NCBI GenBank assembly: GCA_024235635.1
Contig: JACKMA010000009.1
Span: 186,001-250,000 of the forward strand
Length of the DNA: 64,000 nucleotides
Origin: Zoogloeaceae bacterium
GTDB taxonomy: Bacteria > Pseudomonadota > Gammaproteobacteria > Burkholderiales > Rhodocyclaceae
Reading direction: 5' to 3'
Both the position numbers and the translations under genes were made by a program. The notes under the pieces were generated by a model. It searched no databases, had not been told where the DNA came from, and saw nothing but the letters and a program-made list of their open reading frames with translations. Below, one piece after another: positions 8,662-17,620 of the stretch (the stretch's first letter is position 1; every line of letters begins with the position of its first letter).

Positions 8662-9498
8662 TCACGACAGCCAGCGCTTGCGCCGGCGGTAGTGCTTGAC
8701 TTCACGGAAGCTCTTGCGCCCCTCGCCGGAGAGCCCGAGATAGAATTCCTTGACGTCCTCGTTGTCGGCCAGCTCGCTGGCCTCGCCTTCCATCACGATG
8801 CGGCCGTTCTCGAGGATGTAGCCGAAGTCCGCATAGCGCAGCGCCACCATCGTGTTCTGCTCGGCGAGCAGGAAGCTCACCTGCTCCTTGGCATTGAGAT
8901 CCTTGACGATCTCGAAGATCTCCTCGACGATCTGCGGGGCCAGCCCCATCGACGGCTCGTCGAGCAGCACCATCTCGGGATTCGCCATGATCGCCCGCCC
9001 GATCGCGCACATCTGCTGTTCGCCGCCCGAGGTATAGCCGGCCTGCGACTTGCGGCGTTCCTTCAGGCGAGGGAAGTAGTTGTAGACCAGGTCGAGCGAA
9101 TTGCGGACCTCGGCACCGGAGGCACGCCGGGTGTAGGCGCCGGTCAGCAGGTTTTCCTCGATGGTGAGGTGGCCGAAGCAGTGGCGGCCCTCCATCACCT
9201 GCACGACGCCGCGCTTGACCAGGTCGTTGGGCGTCATCTGGTCGACCCGCGCGCCCTTGAATTCGATGCTGCCCTTGGTGACATCGCCCCGCTCGGCGCG
9301 CAGGAGATTGGAAATCGACTTCAGCGTCGTGCTCTTGCCGGCGCCGTTCGCGCCCAGCAGCGCGACGATTCCGCCCTTCGGCACCGACATCGACACACCC
9401 TTGAGCACCAGGATGACGTGATCGTAGATCACTTCGATGTTGTTGATCGACAGGTAGGGGTCGGCGCGCACGCCGGCGGTTGTGGCTTCTGTACTCAT
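8662..9498 (-). CDS. Branched-chain-type ABC transporter ATP-binding protein (LivF-like)
   Basis: A 278-residue ATPase of the HAAT (branched-chain amino acid type) ABC family. The Walker A motif GANGAGKST, the signature SGGEQQM and Walker B MVLLDEPSMGL are all present. I set the start at 9498 (MSTEATT), as the longer frame adds a Pro-rich leader with no ribosome site. It has the C-terminal length of LivF rather than LivG. It lies between the binding-protein gene and the PaaK-like ligase gene and supplies one of two ATPases of the transporter. Confidence 0.92.
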   Translation of the reverse strand: MSTEATTAGVRADPYLSINNIEVIYDHVILVLKGVSMSVPKGGIVALLGANGAGKSTTLKSISNLLRAERGDVTKGSIEFKGARVDQMTPNDLVKRGVVQVMEGRHCFGHLTIEENLLTGAYTRRASGAEVRNSLDLVYNYFPRLKERRKSQAGYTSGGEQQMCAIGRAIMANPEMVLLDEPSMGLAPQIVEEIFEIVKDLNAKEQVSFLLAEQNTMVALRYADFGYILENGRIVMEGEASELADNEDVKEFYLGLSGEGRKSFREVKHYRRRKRWLS

Positions 9499-9637
9499 CT
9501 GGGGTTTCCAGCTCGCTTGTGGCGGGCCGGGAACCGCCCGCTCGGGCGGCACGTCCCCGCGAGCCCGCCTGCGGCGGGCTCGACGGAAACTCCACGGCCG
9601 GATCGATCGCGCAGCCCCGCGGGGCCACGCGGCTCCG

Positions 9638-10951
9638 TTACATCTCCTTCGAGCAGTCGCGCGGTGTGATGCCTTTCTCCTGCGCGTACTTGGCGGCCGA
9701 CTCCTCGATCATGCCGCGCACCATCTGCTTGTCGGCATCGATCCAGTCGGTCACGACTTTCCACTTGGCGCCATCCCAGCTCTGGTACTTGACCTTGCCG
9801 GAGCCCTCGTGGTCCATGCACGAGGTCTTCAGCGGCGGCATGAAGCCGGCGGCACCGAGTTCGGCGAGCTTCTTGTCGTCGATGTTGAGGTTTTCGTAGC
9901 CCCAGCGGATCTGCTCGCCGGTCAGCGCCTTGCCCTTACCGTACTTTTCCTGCGCCTTGCGGATCGCCTCGACCGCGATGATGCCGTGCACCACGCCACG
10001 GTTGTAATAGACGCTGCCGACCCGGGACTCGTCTTCCATGTTGCCCAGGCTCTTGCCGTAGACGACCTTCTTGATGTCCTTGATCACCGGATAGTCGGCA
10101 CCGGCGACGTTGAAGCCGGCGGCAGTGAAGCCCTTGGCGGCGGATCCGGCCGGGATGGTGTCCTCCTCGGCGCCGGACCACCACACGCCGAGCATCTTGG
10201 TGCGCGGGAAGCCGGTCTTCGCTGCCGCCTTGAGCGCGGTCGGGTTCATCACGCCCCAGCCCCACAGAATGACCCAGTCCGGACGGATCTGGCGGATCTG
10301 CAGCCACTGCGACTGCTGCTCGTTACCCGGGTGGGCAACGGCGATCTTCTCGACCGTGAATCCCTTGTCTGCCGCCATGCGGTCGAGCACCGCATGCGGC
10401 TCCTTGCCGTAGGCCGAATCGTGGTAGAGCAGGACGATCTTCTTGCCCTTCAGGTCGCCTTCCTTCGACTCGATGTACTTGATCATCGTCGTCGCCTGCG
10501 ACCAGTAGGTGGTGATCAGCGGAAACACCCACGGAAACACCCGGCCATCGGCGGCGTCGGTCCGGCCGTAGCCGATCGTCACCAGCGGGATCTTGTCGTC
10601 GGCGACCTTGTCCAGCACCGAGTAGGTGATGCCGGTCGATAGCGGCGAGAACATCGAGTTGCCGGTCTCGCCCTTGTTCTTCAGGCGCTCGTAGCACTCG
10701 ACGCCACGGGCGTTGTTGTATTCGGTCTCGCACTCCTCCCAGACCAGCTTGACGCCACCGACGCCGCCGTCGCGCTCGTTGATCAGGTTCATGTAGTCGA
10801 TCCAGCCACCGTAGATGCCGGAACCACCCGCGGCGTAGGCGCCGACCCGGTAGCTCGGCAGGCCGATGAACTGCTCGGCGGCCATAGCGACGCCGGCTGC
10901 CAGCGTGCCTGCGACCAGCGCGCCGAGCATGACGGTCTTCTTGAATTCCAT
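9638..10951 (-). CDS. Branched-chain-type ABC transporter periplasmic substrate-binding protein
   Basis: A 437-residue periplasmic protein. The start at 10951 is fixed by a perfect GGAGG just upstream. A Sec signal peptide is evident (Lys-Lys near the start, hydrophobic core, cleavage after AMA around residue 24). The mature part has the two-lobe type 1 periplasmic fold with the family phrases GIYGGWIDYMNLINERDGG and YHDSAYGKEP. It is longer than LivK (~370) and belongs to the larger subgroup usually encoded with acyl-CoA synthetase genes, as here. Ligands for that subgroup are mostly unproven; aromatic or aliphatic acids are a reasonable inference. Confidence 0.9.
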   Translation of the reverse strand: MEFKKTVMLGALVAGTLAAGVAMAAEQFIGLPSYRVGAYAAGGSGIYGGWIDYMNLINERDGGVGGVKLVWEECETEYNNARGVECYERLKNKGETGNSMFSPLSTGITYSVLDKVADDKIPLVTIGYGRTDAADGRVFPWVFPLITTYWSQATTMIKYIESKEGDLKGKKIVLLYHDSAYGKEPHAVLDRMAADKGFTVEKIAVAHPGNEQQSQWLQIRQIRPDWVILWGWGVMNPTALKAAAKTGFPRTKMLGVWWSGAEEDTIPAGSAAKGFTAAGFNVAGADYPVIKDIKKVVYGKSLGNMEDESRVGSVYYNRGVVHGIIAVEAIRKAQEKYGKGKALTGEQIRWGYENLNIDDKKLAELGAAGFMPPLKTSCMDHEGSGKVKYQSWDGAKWKVVTDWIDADKQMVRGMIEESAAKYAQEKGITPRDCSKEM

Positions 10952-11039
10952 GGATTGCCTCCTTTTTTGTGGTGTGTGCTGCTTCATTTGCAACAGGCGG
11001 AACGGGTCGCCCTGCGGCCCGCCGGCCATTCTCGCGCGA

Positions 11040-12107
11040 TCAGTGGGGGAAGGGCCACAACCGCAGCTTCTCCTTGCCGATCTGCCACAGGCGGGCCAGC
11101 CCGTGTGGCTCGACGATCAGGAAGAAGATGATCAGTCCGCCGAAGACGATCAGTTGAAGGTTCGACGCGAAGCTGGCCGAAAACAGGTTCCCGAACAGGT
11201 GGGGGATGACGTTGTCGAGAAAGATCGGCAACAGCACGATGAAGGCCGCACCGAGGAAGGAGCCCATGATCGAGCCGACCCCGCCGATGATGATCATGAA
11301 CAGGATGCGGAACGACAGGTCGAGGTTGAAGCCCTCCGGTTCGACTGTGCCGAGGTAGGTGAAGGCATAGAGACCGCCGGCGACGCCGCAGTAGAACGAC
11401 GACACTGCGAAGGCGATCAGCTTGGTGCGCATCGGCCGGATGCCGATCACCTCGGCCGCCACGTCCATGTCGCGCACCGCCATCCAGGCCCGGCCGGTGG
11501 AGGTGCGCACCAGGTTCTTCGCCATCAGCGCGAGCACGACGACGATCGCCAGCGTCAGCAGGTACTTCGCGACCGGCCCGTCGAAGGTGTAGCCGAGGAT
11601 CACGATGTCCTGGGCGGTGATCACGCCGGAACTGGAATAGTTCGAGAACCAGGGAAACTTGACCAGCGCCCAGACGATGAAGAACTGGGCCGCCAGGGTC
11701 GCGACGGCGAGGTAGAAGCCCTTGATGCGCAGACTCGGCAGGCCGAACAGCACCCCCACCGCTGCCGCTGCCAGGCCGCCGAGCACCAGCGCCACCAGGA
11801 AGGGCATGCCGTCGATGCGCAGCATGAAGTTGTACGCACCGAACGCGCCCACCGCCATGAAGGCGGCGGAGCCTAGCGAGAGCTGGCCGGCGTAACCGGT
11901 CAGGATGTTGAGGCCGATGGCCGCGAGCGAGAAGATCAGCACCGGCACCAGAATGGCCTTGAGCCAGTACTCGTTGGCGATTACGGGAATCACCAGCGCC
12001 GCCACGGCGATGACGATCGCGATCCCGACCCGATCCTGGACGATCGGGAAGATCTGCTGGTCGGCCTGGTAGCTCGCCTTGAACTGGCCGGCTTCACGAT
12101 AGAACAT
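11040..12107 (-). CDS. Branched-chain-type ABC transporter permease (LivM-like)
   Basis: A 355-residue membrane protein with about ten hydrophobic segments. The LivM-type signature NILTGYAGQLSLGSAAFMAV is truncated here to its core, GYAGQLSLG, near residue 70. The EAA-like loop is seen as DMDVAAEVIGI, and the membrane part ends in a loop with GLARLWQIG. It lies between livH and the binding protein on the minus strand with short spacers. With LivH it forms the membrane channel of the importer. Confidence 0.92.
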   Translation of the reverse strand: MFYREAGQFKASYQADQQIFPIVQDRVGIAIVIAVAALVIPVIANEYWLKAILVPVLIFSLAAIGLNILTGYAGQLSLGSAAFMAVGAFGAYNFMLRIDGMPFLVALVLGGLAAAAVGVLFGLPSLRIKGFYLAVATLAAQFFIVWALVKFPWFSNYSSSGVITAQDIVILGYTFDGPVAKYLLTLAIVVVLALMAKNLVRTSTGRAWMAVRDMDVAAEVIGIRPMRTKLIAFAVSSFYCGVAGGLYAFTYLGTVEPEGFNLDLSFRILFMIIIGGVGSIMGSFLGAAFIVLLPIFLDNVIPHLFGNLFSASFASNLQLIVFGGLIIFFLIVEPHGLARLWQIGKEKLRLWPFPH

Positions 12108-12140
12108 GCGTTTGTCTCCGGAATGCGTGTCGTCGTGGCG

Positions 12141-13067
12141 TCAGACGCGGTCGATGTGGCGTTCGCCGAACAGGCCCTCGGGCCTCACCAGCAGGAACAG
12201 CAGCGCCAGCACGTACGGGAACCAGGATTCGATGCCGCCGCCGACGAAGGGGCCGACATAGACTTCCGCCAGCTTCTCCGAGGCGCCGATGATCAGGCCG
12301 CCGACAATCGCGCCCGGCACCGAGGTGAAGCCACCGAGGATCAGTACCGGCAGCGCCTTCAGCGCGGTGAAGGTCAGTGCGAACTGGACGCCGTTGCGGG
12401 CGCCCCAGATCAGGCCTGCGACCAAGGCCACGAAACCGGCCACGCCCCACACGATCGCCCAGATGTGCTGCAAAGGGATGCCGATCGAGAGCGCCGCCTG
12501 GTGGTCGTCGGCCACCGCCCGCAGGGCGCGGCCGACCTTGGTGTATTGGAAGAACAGGGCCAGCGATCCGACCAGCACCCCGGCGAGCGCGGCGGCGAAC
12601 AGATCGAAGCTGGAGATCAGGATGTTGTGGTGCTCCAGCATGTACTCGATCGGCACGTCCTCGATACCGAGCTCGAGACCGCGCACATTGGCACCCCATA
12701 TGCCCTGGGCAATGCCTTCGACCAGGTAGCTGAGGCCGATGGTGGCCATGAACAGTGTGATCGGCGGCTGGTTCACCAGTGGCCGCAGCACGATCTTCTC
12801 GGTCGCGATGCCGAGCACGACCATCGATACCAGCGCCAGCACGAAGGCTAGCCAGAACACGACGCCACCGCCTTCCTCCAGGCCGGTCCAACCCGGCAGC
12901 ACCTCGGTGAAGCCGACGAAGGTCAGCGCGGCGAAGAACACCATCGCACCCTGGGCGAAGTTGAACACCCCGGACGCCTTGAAGATCAGCACGAAGCCGA
13001 GCGCCACCAGCGCATACAGCACGCCGGACAGCAGGCCGCCGATCAATACCTCGAGAAAGAACTGCAT
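12141..13067 (-). CDS. Branched-chain-type ABC transporter permease (LivH-like)
   Basis: A 308-residue integral membrane protein of the LivH family, with the diagnostic N-terminal GLLSGVLYALVALGFVLI and FNFAQGAMV segments. The cytoplasmic coupling loop reads KVGRALRAVADDHQAA, which contacts the ATPases in this family. It starts 22 bases after livG and is followed after 33 bases by livM, so the permease pair is cotranscribed. Confidence 0.93.
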   Translation of the reverse strand: MQFFLEVLIGGLLSGVLYALVALGFVLIFKASGVFNFAQGAMVFFAALTFVGFTEVLPGWTGLEEGGGVVFWLAFVLALVSMVVLGIATEKIVLRPLVNQPPITLFMATIGLSYLVEGIAQGIWGANVRGLELGIEDVPIEYMLEHHNILISSFDLFAAALAGVLVGSLALFFQYTKVGRALRAVADDHQAALSIGIPLQHIWAIVWGVAGFVALVAGLIWGARNGVQFALTFTALKALPVLILGGFTSVPGAIVGGLIIGASEKLAEVYVGPFVGGGIESWFPYVLALLFLLVRPEGLFGERHIDRV

Positions 13068-13089
13068 TCGTGGTCTCCCTTGCCCGCGC

Positions 13090-13920
13090 TCAGTGGGACG
13101 TGCCCAGATAGGCCGCGATCACTTCCGGGTTGTTCTTCACTTCGTCCGGCGAGCCGTCACCGATCTTCTTGCCGTAATCGAGCACCACGACCCGGTCGGA
13201 GATGTCCATCACCACGCCCATGTCGTGCTCGATCAGGACGATGGTCGTGCCGAACTGGTCGTTGATGTCGAGGATGAAGCGACACATGTCCTGTTTCTCC
13301 TCGACGTTCATCCCGGCCATCGGCTCGTCGAGCAGCAGCATCGACGGCTCGGCGGCCAGCGCGCGACCGAGCTCGACCCGCTTCTGCAGGCCGTAGGGCA
13401 GGCGACCGACCGGGGTCTTGCGGATACCCTGGATCTCGAGGAAGTCGATCACCTCCTCAACCTTGATGCGGTGCGCGATCTCTTCCTTCTGCGCCCTGCC
13501 CCAGTACAAGGCGTGCGCCAGCAGGCCACATTTCATCTGCAGGTTGCGCCCGGTCATGATGTTGTCGAGCACGCTCATGCCCTTGAACAGCGCGATGTTC
13601 TGGAAGGTACGGGCGATCCCCTGGCTGGCCGCCTTGTGCGGATCCATGTCGCGCCGGGTCTCGCCGTGGAACACGATGTTGCCCTGCTGCGGGTGGTACA
13701 CCCCGTTGATGACGTTCAGCATTGAGCTCTTGCCGGCGCCGTTGGGACCGATGATCGAGCGGATCTCGTGCTCGCGCACGTTGAAGCTGATGTCGGTCAG
13801 CGCCTTCACCCCGCCGAAGGACAGCGAGATGTTCTGCAGATCGAGGATCACCTCGCCGATCTGCCGGCCGCCGTCCAACGCTGCAGCGGCATCGCGCGCC
13901 TGAGCCATGTCGTTGTTCAT
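13090..13920 (-). CDS. Branched-chain-type ABC transporter ATP-binding protein (LivG-like)
   Basis: A 276-residue ATPase. Walker A GPNGAGKSS, the LivG-type signature PYGLQKRVELGRAL in place of LSGGQ, and Walker B MLLLDEPMAGM are visible. The long insert between the Q-loop and the signature (ALYWGRAQKEEIAHR) is typical of LivG. A second ATG four codons in is an alternative start. The gene begins 14 bases after the acyl-CoA synthetase, so the ligase and transporter are translated from the same message. Confidence 0.92.
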   Translation of the reverse strand: MNNDMAQARDAAAALDGGRQIGEVILDLQNISLSFGGVKALTDISFNVREHEIRSIIGPNGAGKSSMLNVINGVYHPQQGNIVFHGETRRDMDPHKAASQGIARTFQNIALFKGMSVLDNIMTGRNLQMKCGLLAHALYWGRAQKEEIAHRIKVEEVIDFLEIQGIRKTPVGRLPYGLQKRVELGRALAAEPSMLLLDEPMAGMNVEEKQDMCRFILDINDQFGTTIVLIEHDMGVVMDISDRVVVLDYGKKIGDGSPDEVKNNPEVIAAYLGTSH

Positions 13921-13934
13921 CTAGCGCTGTCTCC

Positions 13935-15905
13935 TCACGCGGCCCGTGTACCGGCCTGCGGCGGGAAGGTCTTGCAATCCTCGATGCGCAGGTCGGCGGC
14001 AATCTTGCCCTGACGGCCGTCTTCGTATTTCACTTCGGTCTCGATGTACTGGCTGCTGCGGTCGCTGTAGAGCGCCTCGATCAGTGCACCGTAGCGATCG
14101 GCGATGAACTTGCGGCGCACCTTGCGCGTCCGGGTCAGTTCGCCGTCGTCGGCATCGAGCTCCTTGTGCAGGATCAGGAAGCGCCGGACCTGCGAGCCGC
14201 TCATCATCGGGTCGCTGACCAGATCGGCATTGATCTGCTCGATGCAGTCGCGGATCAGCTCATAGACTTCCGGCCGCTGTGCCAGATCGGCGTAACCCGA
14301 GTAGGACAGCCCCTTGCGCTCGGCCCAGTTGCCGACCGCTTCGAGTTCGATGTTGATGAAGGCAGTGACATAGTCGCGCTCGTTGCCGAAGCACACCGCC
14401 TCCTTGACGTGCTGGAAGAACTTCAGCTTGTTCTCGATGTAGTTGGGCGCGAACATCGATTCGTCGTTGAGCTTGCCGACGTCCTTGGCGCGATCGATGA
14501 TCTTGAGGTGGCCGTCCTCGTCGAAGTAGCCGGCGTCGCCGGTCATGAAGTAGCCCTCGTCGTTCAGCGACTCGGCAGTCGCGTCCGGCCGCTTGTAGTA
14601 CGCCTTCAGCAGCATCGGCCCCTTGACCAGGATCTCGCCGTTGTCGGCCAGCTTGACCTCGACCTGCGGCGCCGGCACGCCGACGCTGTCCAGCTTGATC
14701 TGGCCGTCGGGCTGCAGGCAGACGTAGGCGCAGGTCTCGGTCTGGCCGTAGAGCTGCTTCAGGTTGATGCCGATCGAACGGTAGAAGCGGAACAGGTCGG
14801 GGCCGATCGCCGCACCCGCGGTGTAGGCGACGCGGATCCGGCTCATGCCGAGCACGTTCTTCAGCGGCCCGAACACCAGCAGGTTGCCGAGCCAGTACTG
14901 GAAGCGGTCGCCCGCCGACACCGGCTTGCGGTCGAGGATGTCGGCGCCGACCCGCCGCGCCACGTCGAGGTACTTGTGGAAGATGCGGCGCTTCAGCCAA
15001 CTCGCATCCTCCATCCGGATCATCACCTGGGTCAGCAGGTTCTCGAACACGCGAGGCGGCGCGAAATAGTAGGTCGGCCCGATCTCGCGCAGGTCGGTCA
15101 TCACGGTCTCGCCCGATTCCGGGCAGTTGATCGTGAAACCGGACACCATTGCCTGTGCGAACGAGAACAGATGGTCGCCGACCCAGGCCATCGGCAGGTA
15201 GGACAGGATGTCCTCGTTCTCGGTCAGGCGGTCGAACTCGACGCCGCCCTTGGCCGCCGCGATGAAGGCGCCGTGGGTCTGGCACACGCCCTTCGGCTTG
15301 CCGGTCGTGCCCGAGGTGTAGAGCATCACCGAGATGTCCTCGGCGCTGCCCTTGCCGATCTCGCCGTCGAGGAAGTCGGACTGGTTGCGATCGTGGATGC
15401 GCCCCATCTCCTGCAGCTCGTCGAGCCCCATCAGCAGGGTCTGGGTGTAGTGGCGCATGCCCCGCGGATCGTCGTAGACGACGCGTTCGAGTTCGGGCAG
15501 ATCGCCGGCGATCTCGAGCATCTTGTCGACCTGCTCCTGGTCCTCGACCACCGCGAACCGGACCTCGGCGTCCTGCAGCACGTAGGCCATCTCTTCGGCG
15601 ACAGCGTCCTGGTAGAGCATCACCGGAATGCCGCCGAGGCACTGGCAGGCCGCGACCGACCAGTACAGGCGGGGCCGGTTGTCGCCGATGATCGCCAGGC
15701 GGTCGCCGCGGCGGAAGCCGAGTTCGGCCAGCCCACAGGCGATCGCCCGCACGTTGTCGGCGACCTCGGCCCAACTGTAGGTCTGCCAGATGCCGTACTC
15801 CTTCTCGCGCATCGCGGGTCGCCGCGGGCGAACCCGGGCGTGGTGCATCAGCAATCGCGGAAAAGTGTCGAGCGCGGACACAGCCTGCCCGTTCGAATCG
15901 GCCAT
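13935..15905 (-). CDS. Long-chain-type AMP-forming acyl-CoA synthetase
   Basis: A 656-residue adenylating enzyme. The start at 15905 has a strong AAGGAGG upstream. The ATP-binding motif MLYTSGTTGKPKGV, the A5-type YGQTETCAYV and the A7 region GDAGYFDEDGHLKIIDRAKD are intact. The protein has the extended N- and C-terminal regions of the FadD15/long-chain branch (~600-660 residues), not of the shorter medium-chain or benzoate ligases. It heads the leftward operon that continues with livGHM, the binding protein, livF and the PaaK-like ligase. This suggests that the imported acid is trapped as its CoA thioester. Chain length and substrate are inferred from family only. Confidence 0.9.
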   Translation of the reverse strand: MADSNGQAVSALDTFPRLLMHHARVRPRRPAMREKEYGIWQTYSWAEVADNVRAIACGLAELGFRRGDRLAIIGDNRPRLYWSVAACQCLGGIPVMLYQDAVAEEMAYVLQDAEVRFAVVEDQEQVDKMLEIAGDLPELERVVYDDPRGMRHYTQTLLMGLDELQEMGRIHDRNQSDFLDGEIGKGSAEDISVMLYTSGTTGKPKGVCQTHGAFIAAAKGGVEFDRLTENEDILSYLPMAWVGDHLFSFAQAMVSGFTINCPESGETVMTDLREIGPTYYFAPPRVFENLLTQVMIRMEDASWLKRRIFHKYLDVARRVGADILDRKPVSAGDRFQYWLGNLLVFGPLKNVLGMSRIRVAYTAGAAIGPDLFRFYRSIGINLKQLYGQTETCAYVCLQPDGQIKLDSVGVPAPQVEVKLADNGEILVKGPMLLKAYYKRPDATAESLNDEGYFMTGDAGYFDEDGHLKIIDRAKDVGKLNDESMFAPNYIENKLKFFQHVKEAVCFGNERDYVTAFINIELEAVGNWAERKGLSYSGYADLAQRPEVYELIRDCIEQINADLVSDPMMSGSQVRRFLILHKELDADDGELTRTRKVRRKFIADRYGALIEALYSDRSSQYIETEVKYEDGRQGKIAADLRIEDCKTFPPQAGTRAA

Positions 15906-16252
15906 CCCCCAACCCTCCTTGCCTGAGTATTCGTCTCCTCGCCCCCGCGCCGGTATCCGGCTGCGGGTGCGGCGCCGGGGTGCGCCGCACGTGCTTCTTG
16001 TTACAGGCCCGCAGTCTTGCAGGCCATGTTTGCGCAACTGTTTTTGAAATGTACCGAATTGTTGCAGTTCGGTCGATGCTTGAGGGAGGAAGGGAAAGGT
16101 CCGGGGGGAAAGGCAGGAAAAACCCGGGATTGAACGGGTAGGAATGGGGTGCCGTGGGATTTCTTGCGAAGGACCTTTTTGTAGGACTAAAATCCCGTCG
16201 GAAACTAGTGGTTGCCTACGATCGGCCTTGTAGATCGGTTGCGGGAGGTCCC
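15906..16252. other. Intergenic region upstream of the acyl-CoA synthetase operon, entering AT-richer DNA
   Basis: About 350 bases without a supported gene. The left 150 bases must contain the leftward promoter of the ligase/liv operon, but I see no clear -35/-10 or sigma-54 element. From about 16040 the base composition becomes visibly less GC-rich and purine-rich runs appear, marking the edge of the foreign-looking patch that continues to about 17.1 kb. Confidence 0.5.
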
Positions 16253-16447
16253 ATGACTACTCAAGATCCCTCAAAGCCAAATCTACCGCAGCCGAGTCCG
16301 GTACAGCGCGAGGAGCCTCGGCCATTTAGAGGTGTTCTGCTCGGAATCTTCGAAAGCATAAATGTGCCGCAGCCCGAACCGGTTCGACGAAACCGACCTC
16401 CTAGCCCTAAAGATAGCCCGCCGCGACCGCCCAGAGGCCGGCCGTAA
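16253..16447 (+). CDS. Small proline-rich protein of unknown function
   Basis: A possible 64-residue protein starting at an ATG with GGGAGGTC eight bases upstream, which is why I prefer it to the longer in-frame reading from 16154. About a quarter of the residues are proline, mostly in PQP/PSP/PPRP repeats, around a short hydrophobic stretch (FRGVLLGIFESI). I do not recognise it. Its 3' end overlaps the tail of the membrane-protein gene on the opposite strand by 41 bases, which is unusual and lowers confidence. Base composition differs from the neighbouring metabolic genes. Confidence 0.4.
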   Translation: MTTQDPSKPNLPQPSPVQREEPRPFRGVLLGIFESINVPQPEPVRRNRPPSPKDSPPRPPRGRP

Positions 16448-17051
16448 GTGCGAATACGAGTGGGCTGAATATTGACATCAGCCGAATGCGGTCAAGCCAA
16501 GAAGCAATTCGGAGACTTCGAATTGTCACTTGGTCAATGCGTTTCTGCAGATTCTCCAATTCGGCCTCACGAATTTCCAGCAGTGGGTATGCCTTCTGAT
16601 AGAGGTTGCGTGGTTCATTGGTGCGAGCTGGTAGTTCTGACGTAATAATGCACTTGCGCATGAGGATGATCGCGGCAAGCATCAGCCAGAATGCTAAGCA
16701 AATTGCGCCCACGGTTAGATGTGAGATGACGGGGGCCACTTGTGCGGGCTGACTGGGTTGCACCACCTGTACGGGTTGAATCGTTGCCCCTGGGCTGACC
16801 AATTGAACTAGGTGAACTGGCTGCGGTGGTGGGCTTGGTTTTCCATCAAGCCCTTTCGCCGCGTAGGCTAGGGTTCCGCCGATCCCCGCGAGCAAGATTG
16901 TGAGTGTGGTGTTTGATTCTCTTGCAAGCGTCTCTGCGTTCTCCAATCGAAAATCCAGGTTCTCCTGCCCCGTCTTCTCGACCCAATCCAGAAGCTCATT
17001 CACTTGGTGCTCCTTGACTGCCTGTTCGACCGAATCCAGAAGCTTGTTCAC
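16407..17051 (-). CDS. Unrecognised membrane protein with coiled-coil ends
   Basis: A 214-residue protein with a GTG start (AAGGAA upstream). The N-terminus contains a short tandem repeat: residues 1-10 (MNKLLDSVEQ) are echoed at 17-26 (VNELLDWVEK). The second copy begins with its own GTG at 17003, preceded by GGAG, so translation could also start there. Hydrophobic segments lie near residues 50-68, 112-135 and 190-214, with a Pro/Gln/Val-rich linker between the first two and a charged helical stretch between the last two. I recognise no family. The AT-richer composition and the phage gene next to it suggest acquisition by transfer. Confidence 0.6.
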   Translation of the reverse strand: MNKLLDSVEQAVKEHQVNELLDWVEKTGQENLDFRLENAETLARESNTTLTILLAGIGGTLAYAAKGLDGKPSPPPQPVHLVQLVSPGATIQPVQVVQPSQPAQVAPVISHLTVGAICLAFWLMLAAIILMRKCIITSELPARTNEPRNLYQKAYPLLEIREAELENLQKRIDQVTIRSLRIASWLDRIRLMSIFSPLVFALTAGLWAVAAGYL

Positions 17052-17120
17052 CTAGCGTTCCTTGAAAAAACGATGATCGCATCATAGTTGCCAGATCGCT
17101 GGCTTCCAAGGTGCCCAAAG

Positions 17121-17480
17121 TCACCCCTCGCCAAACAACCCCGCCTGCCGCCGCTTCTGATCCGCTGCCCGGCACCGCTCCACGATCTGCCGGATACGAA
17201 TTTCGGTGAGGTTGTACTCCTTCGCCAACGCCTGGTAGTTGTCGCCCCTGAACTTGTCCCAGATCTCCCGATCGCGCCGCGGCAGCAGCCAGTCGCGCCC
17301 CTTGGGGATGCACACGTGGGCGCCGCCGCCGAGGTTCTCGCGCGCCTTCTCGGCGATCTCCATCGCGATCTCGCCGGTCAGCTGCGGTTCCACCTGGGCG
17401 CGGCCGGTCATCTTCTCGTAGGCTGCCTGGGCGATCAGGGTGAGGAACAGCGGGAAGTCGTCATCGAGAATCAGCGACAC
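17121..17480 (-). CDS. Mor-type (Mu middle operon regulator) transcriptional activator
   Basis: A 119-residue protein matching the Mor/C activator family of Mu-like phages. The C-terminal DNA-binding part shows the family pattern DREIWDKFRGDNYQALAKEY followed by NLTEIRIRQIVER. It starts with GTG, preceded by AGGAGG. In Mu, Mor activates the middle promoter; here no intact late or transposition genes accompany it, so it is most likely a remnant of a prophage. It overlaps the end of an upstream gene fragment by 20 bases. Confidence 0.85.
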   Translation of the reverse strand: MSLILDDDFPLFLTLIAQAAYEKMTGRAQVEPQLTGEIAMEIAEKARENLGGGAHVCIPKGRDWLLPRRDREIWDKFRGDNYQALAKEYNLTEIRIRQIVERCRAADQKRRQAGLFGEG

Positions 17481-17620
17481 GACCCGCCTCCTGCTGGTCG
17501 AGGAACTCCCACGCCGCGTTGAGCGCGTCGAAGGTGTCCGGGATTAGCGTTGGTGCCACGTGGTGGATCAGGCCGGCGACGGTGTTTCGTTGGTCGACCG
17601 CGCCCGCCGCCTTCAGCTCG
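17461..17620 (-). pseudogene. 3' fragment of a phage gene upstream of mor
   Basis: Directly upstream of mor and overlapping its start, an open frame ends at 17461 and reads backward through PAELKAAGAVDQRN and ending FLDQQEAGRVADSR. The overlap with mor and the composition look like a genuine phage early gene, but it has no start. Its coding content stops at about 17620, where plus-strand nosR sequence begins. I therefore call it a truncated C-terminal fragment. Its family is not recognised. Confidence 0.5.

Noticed and set aside
16180..16240. tRNA-like words (GGACTAAAATCCC and CTACGATCGGCC...GTAG) suggesting a tRNA or attachment-site remnant
   Set aside because: I could not fold acceptor, D and T arms together; no T-loop consensus and no CCA end, so it is not a tRNA.
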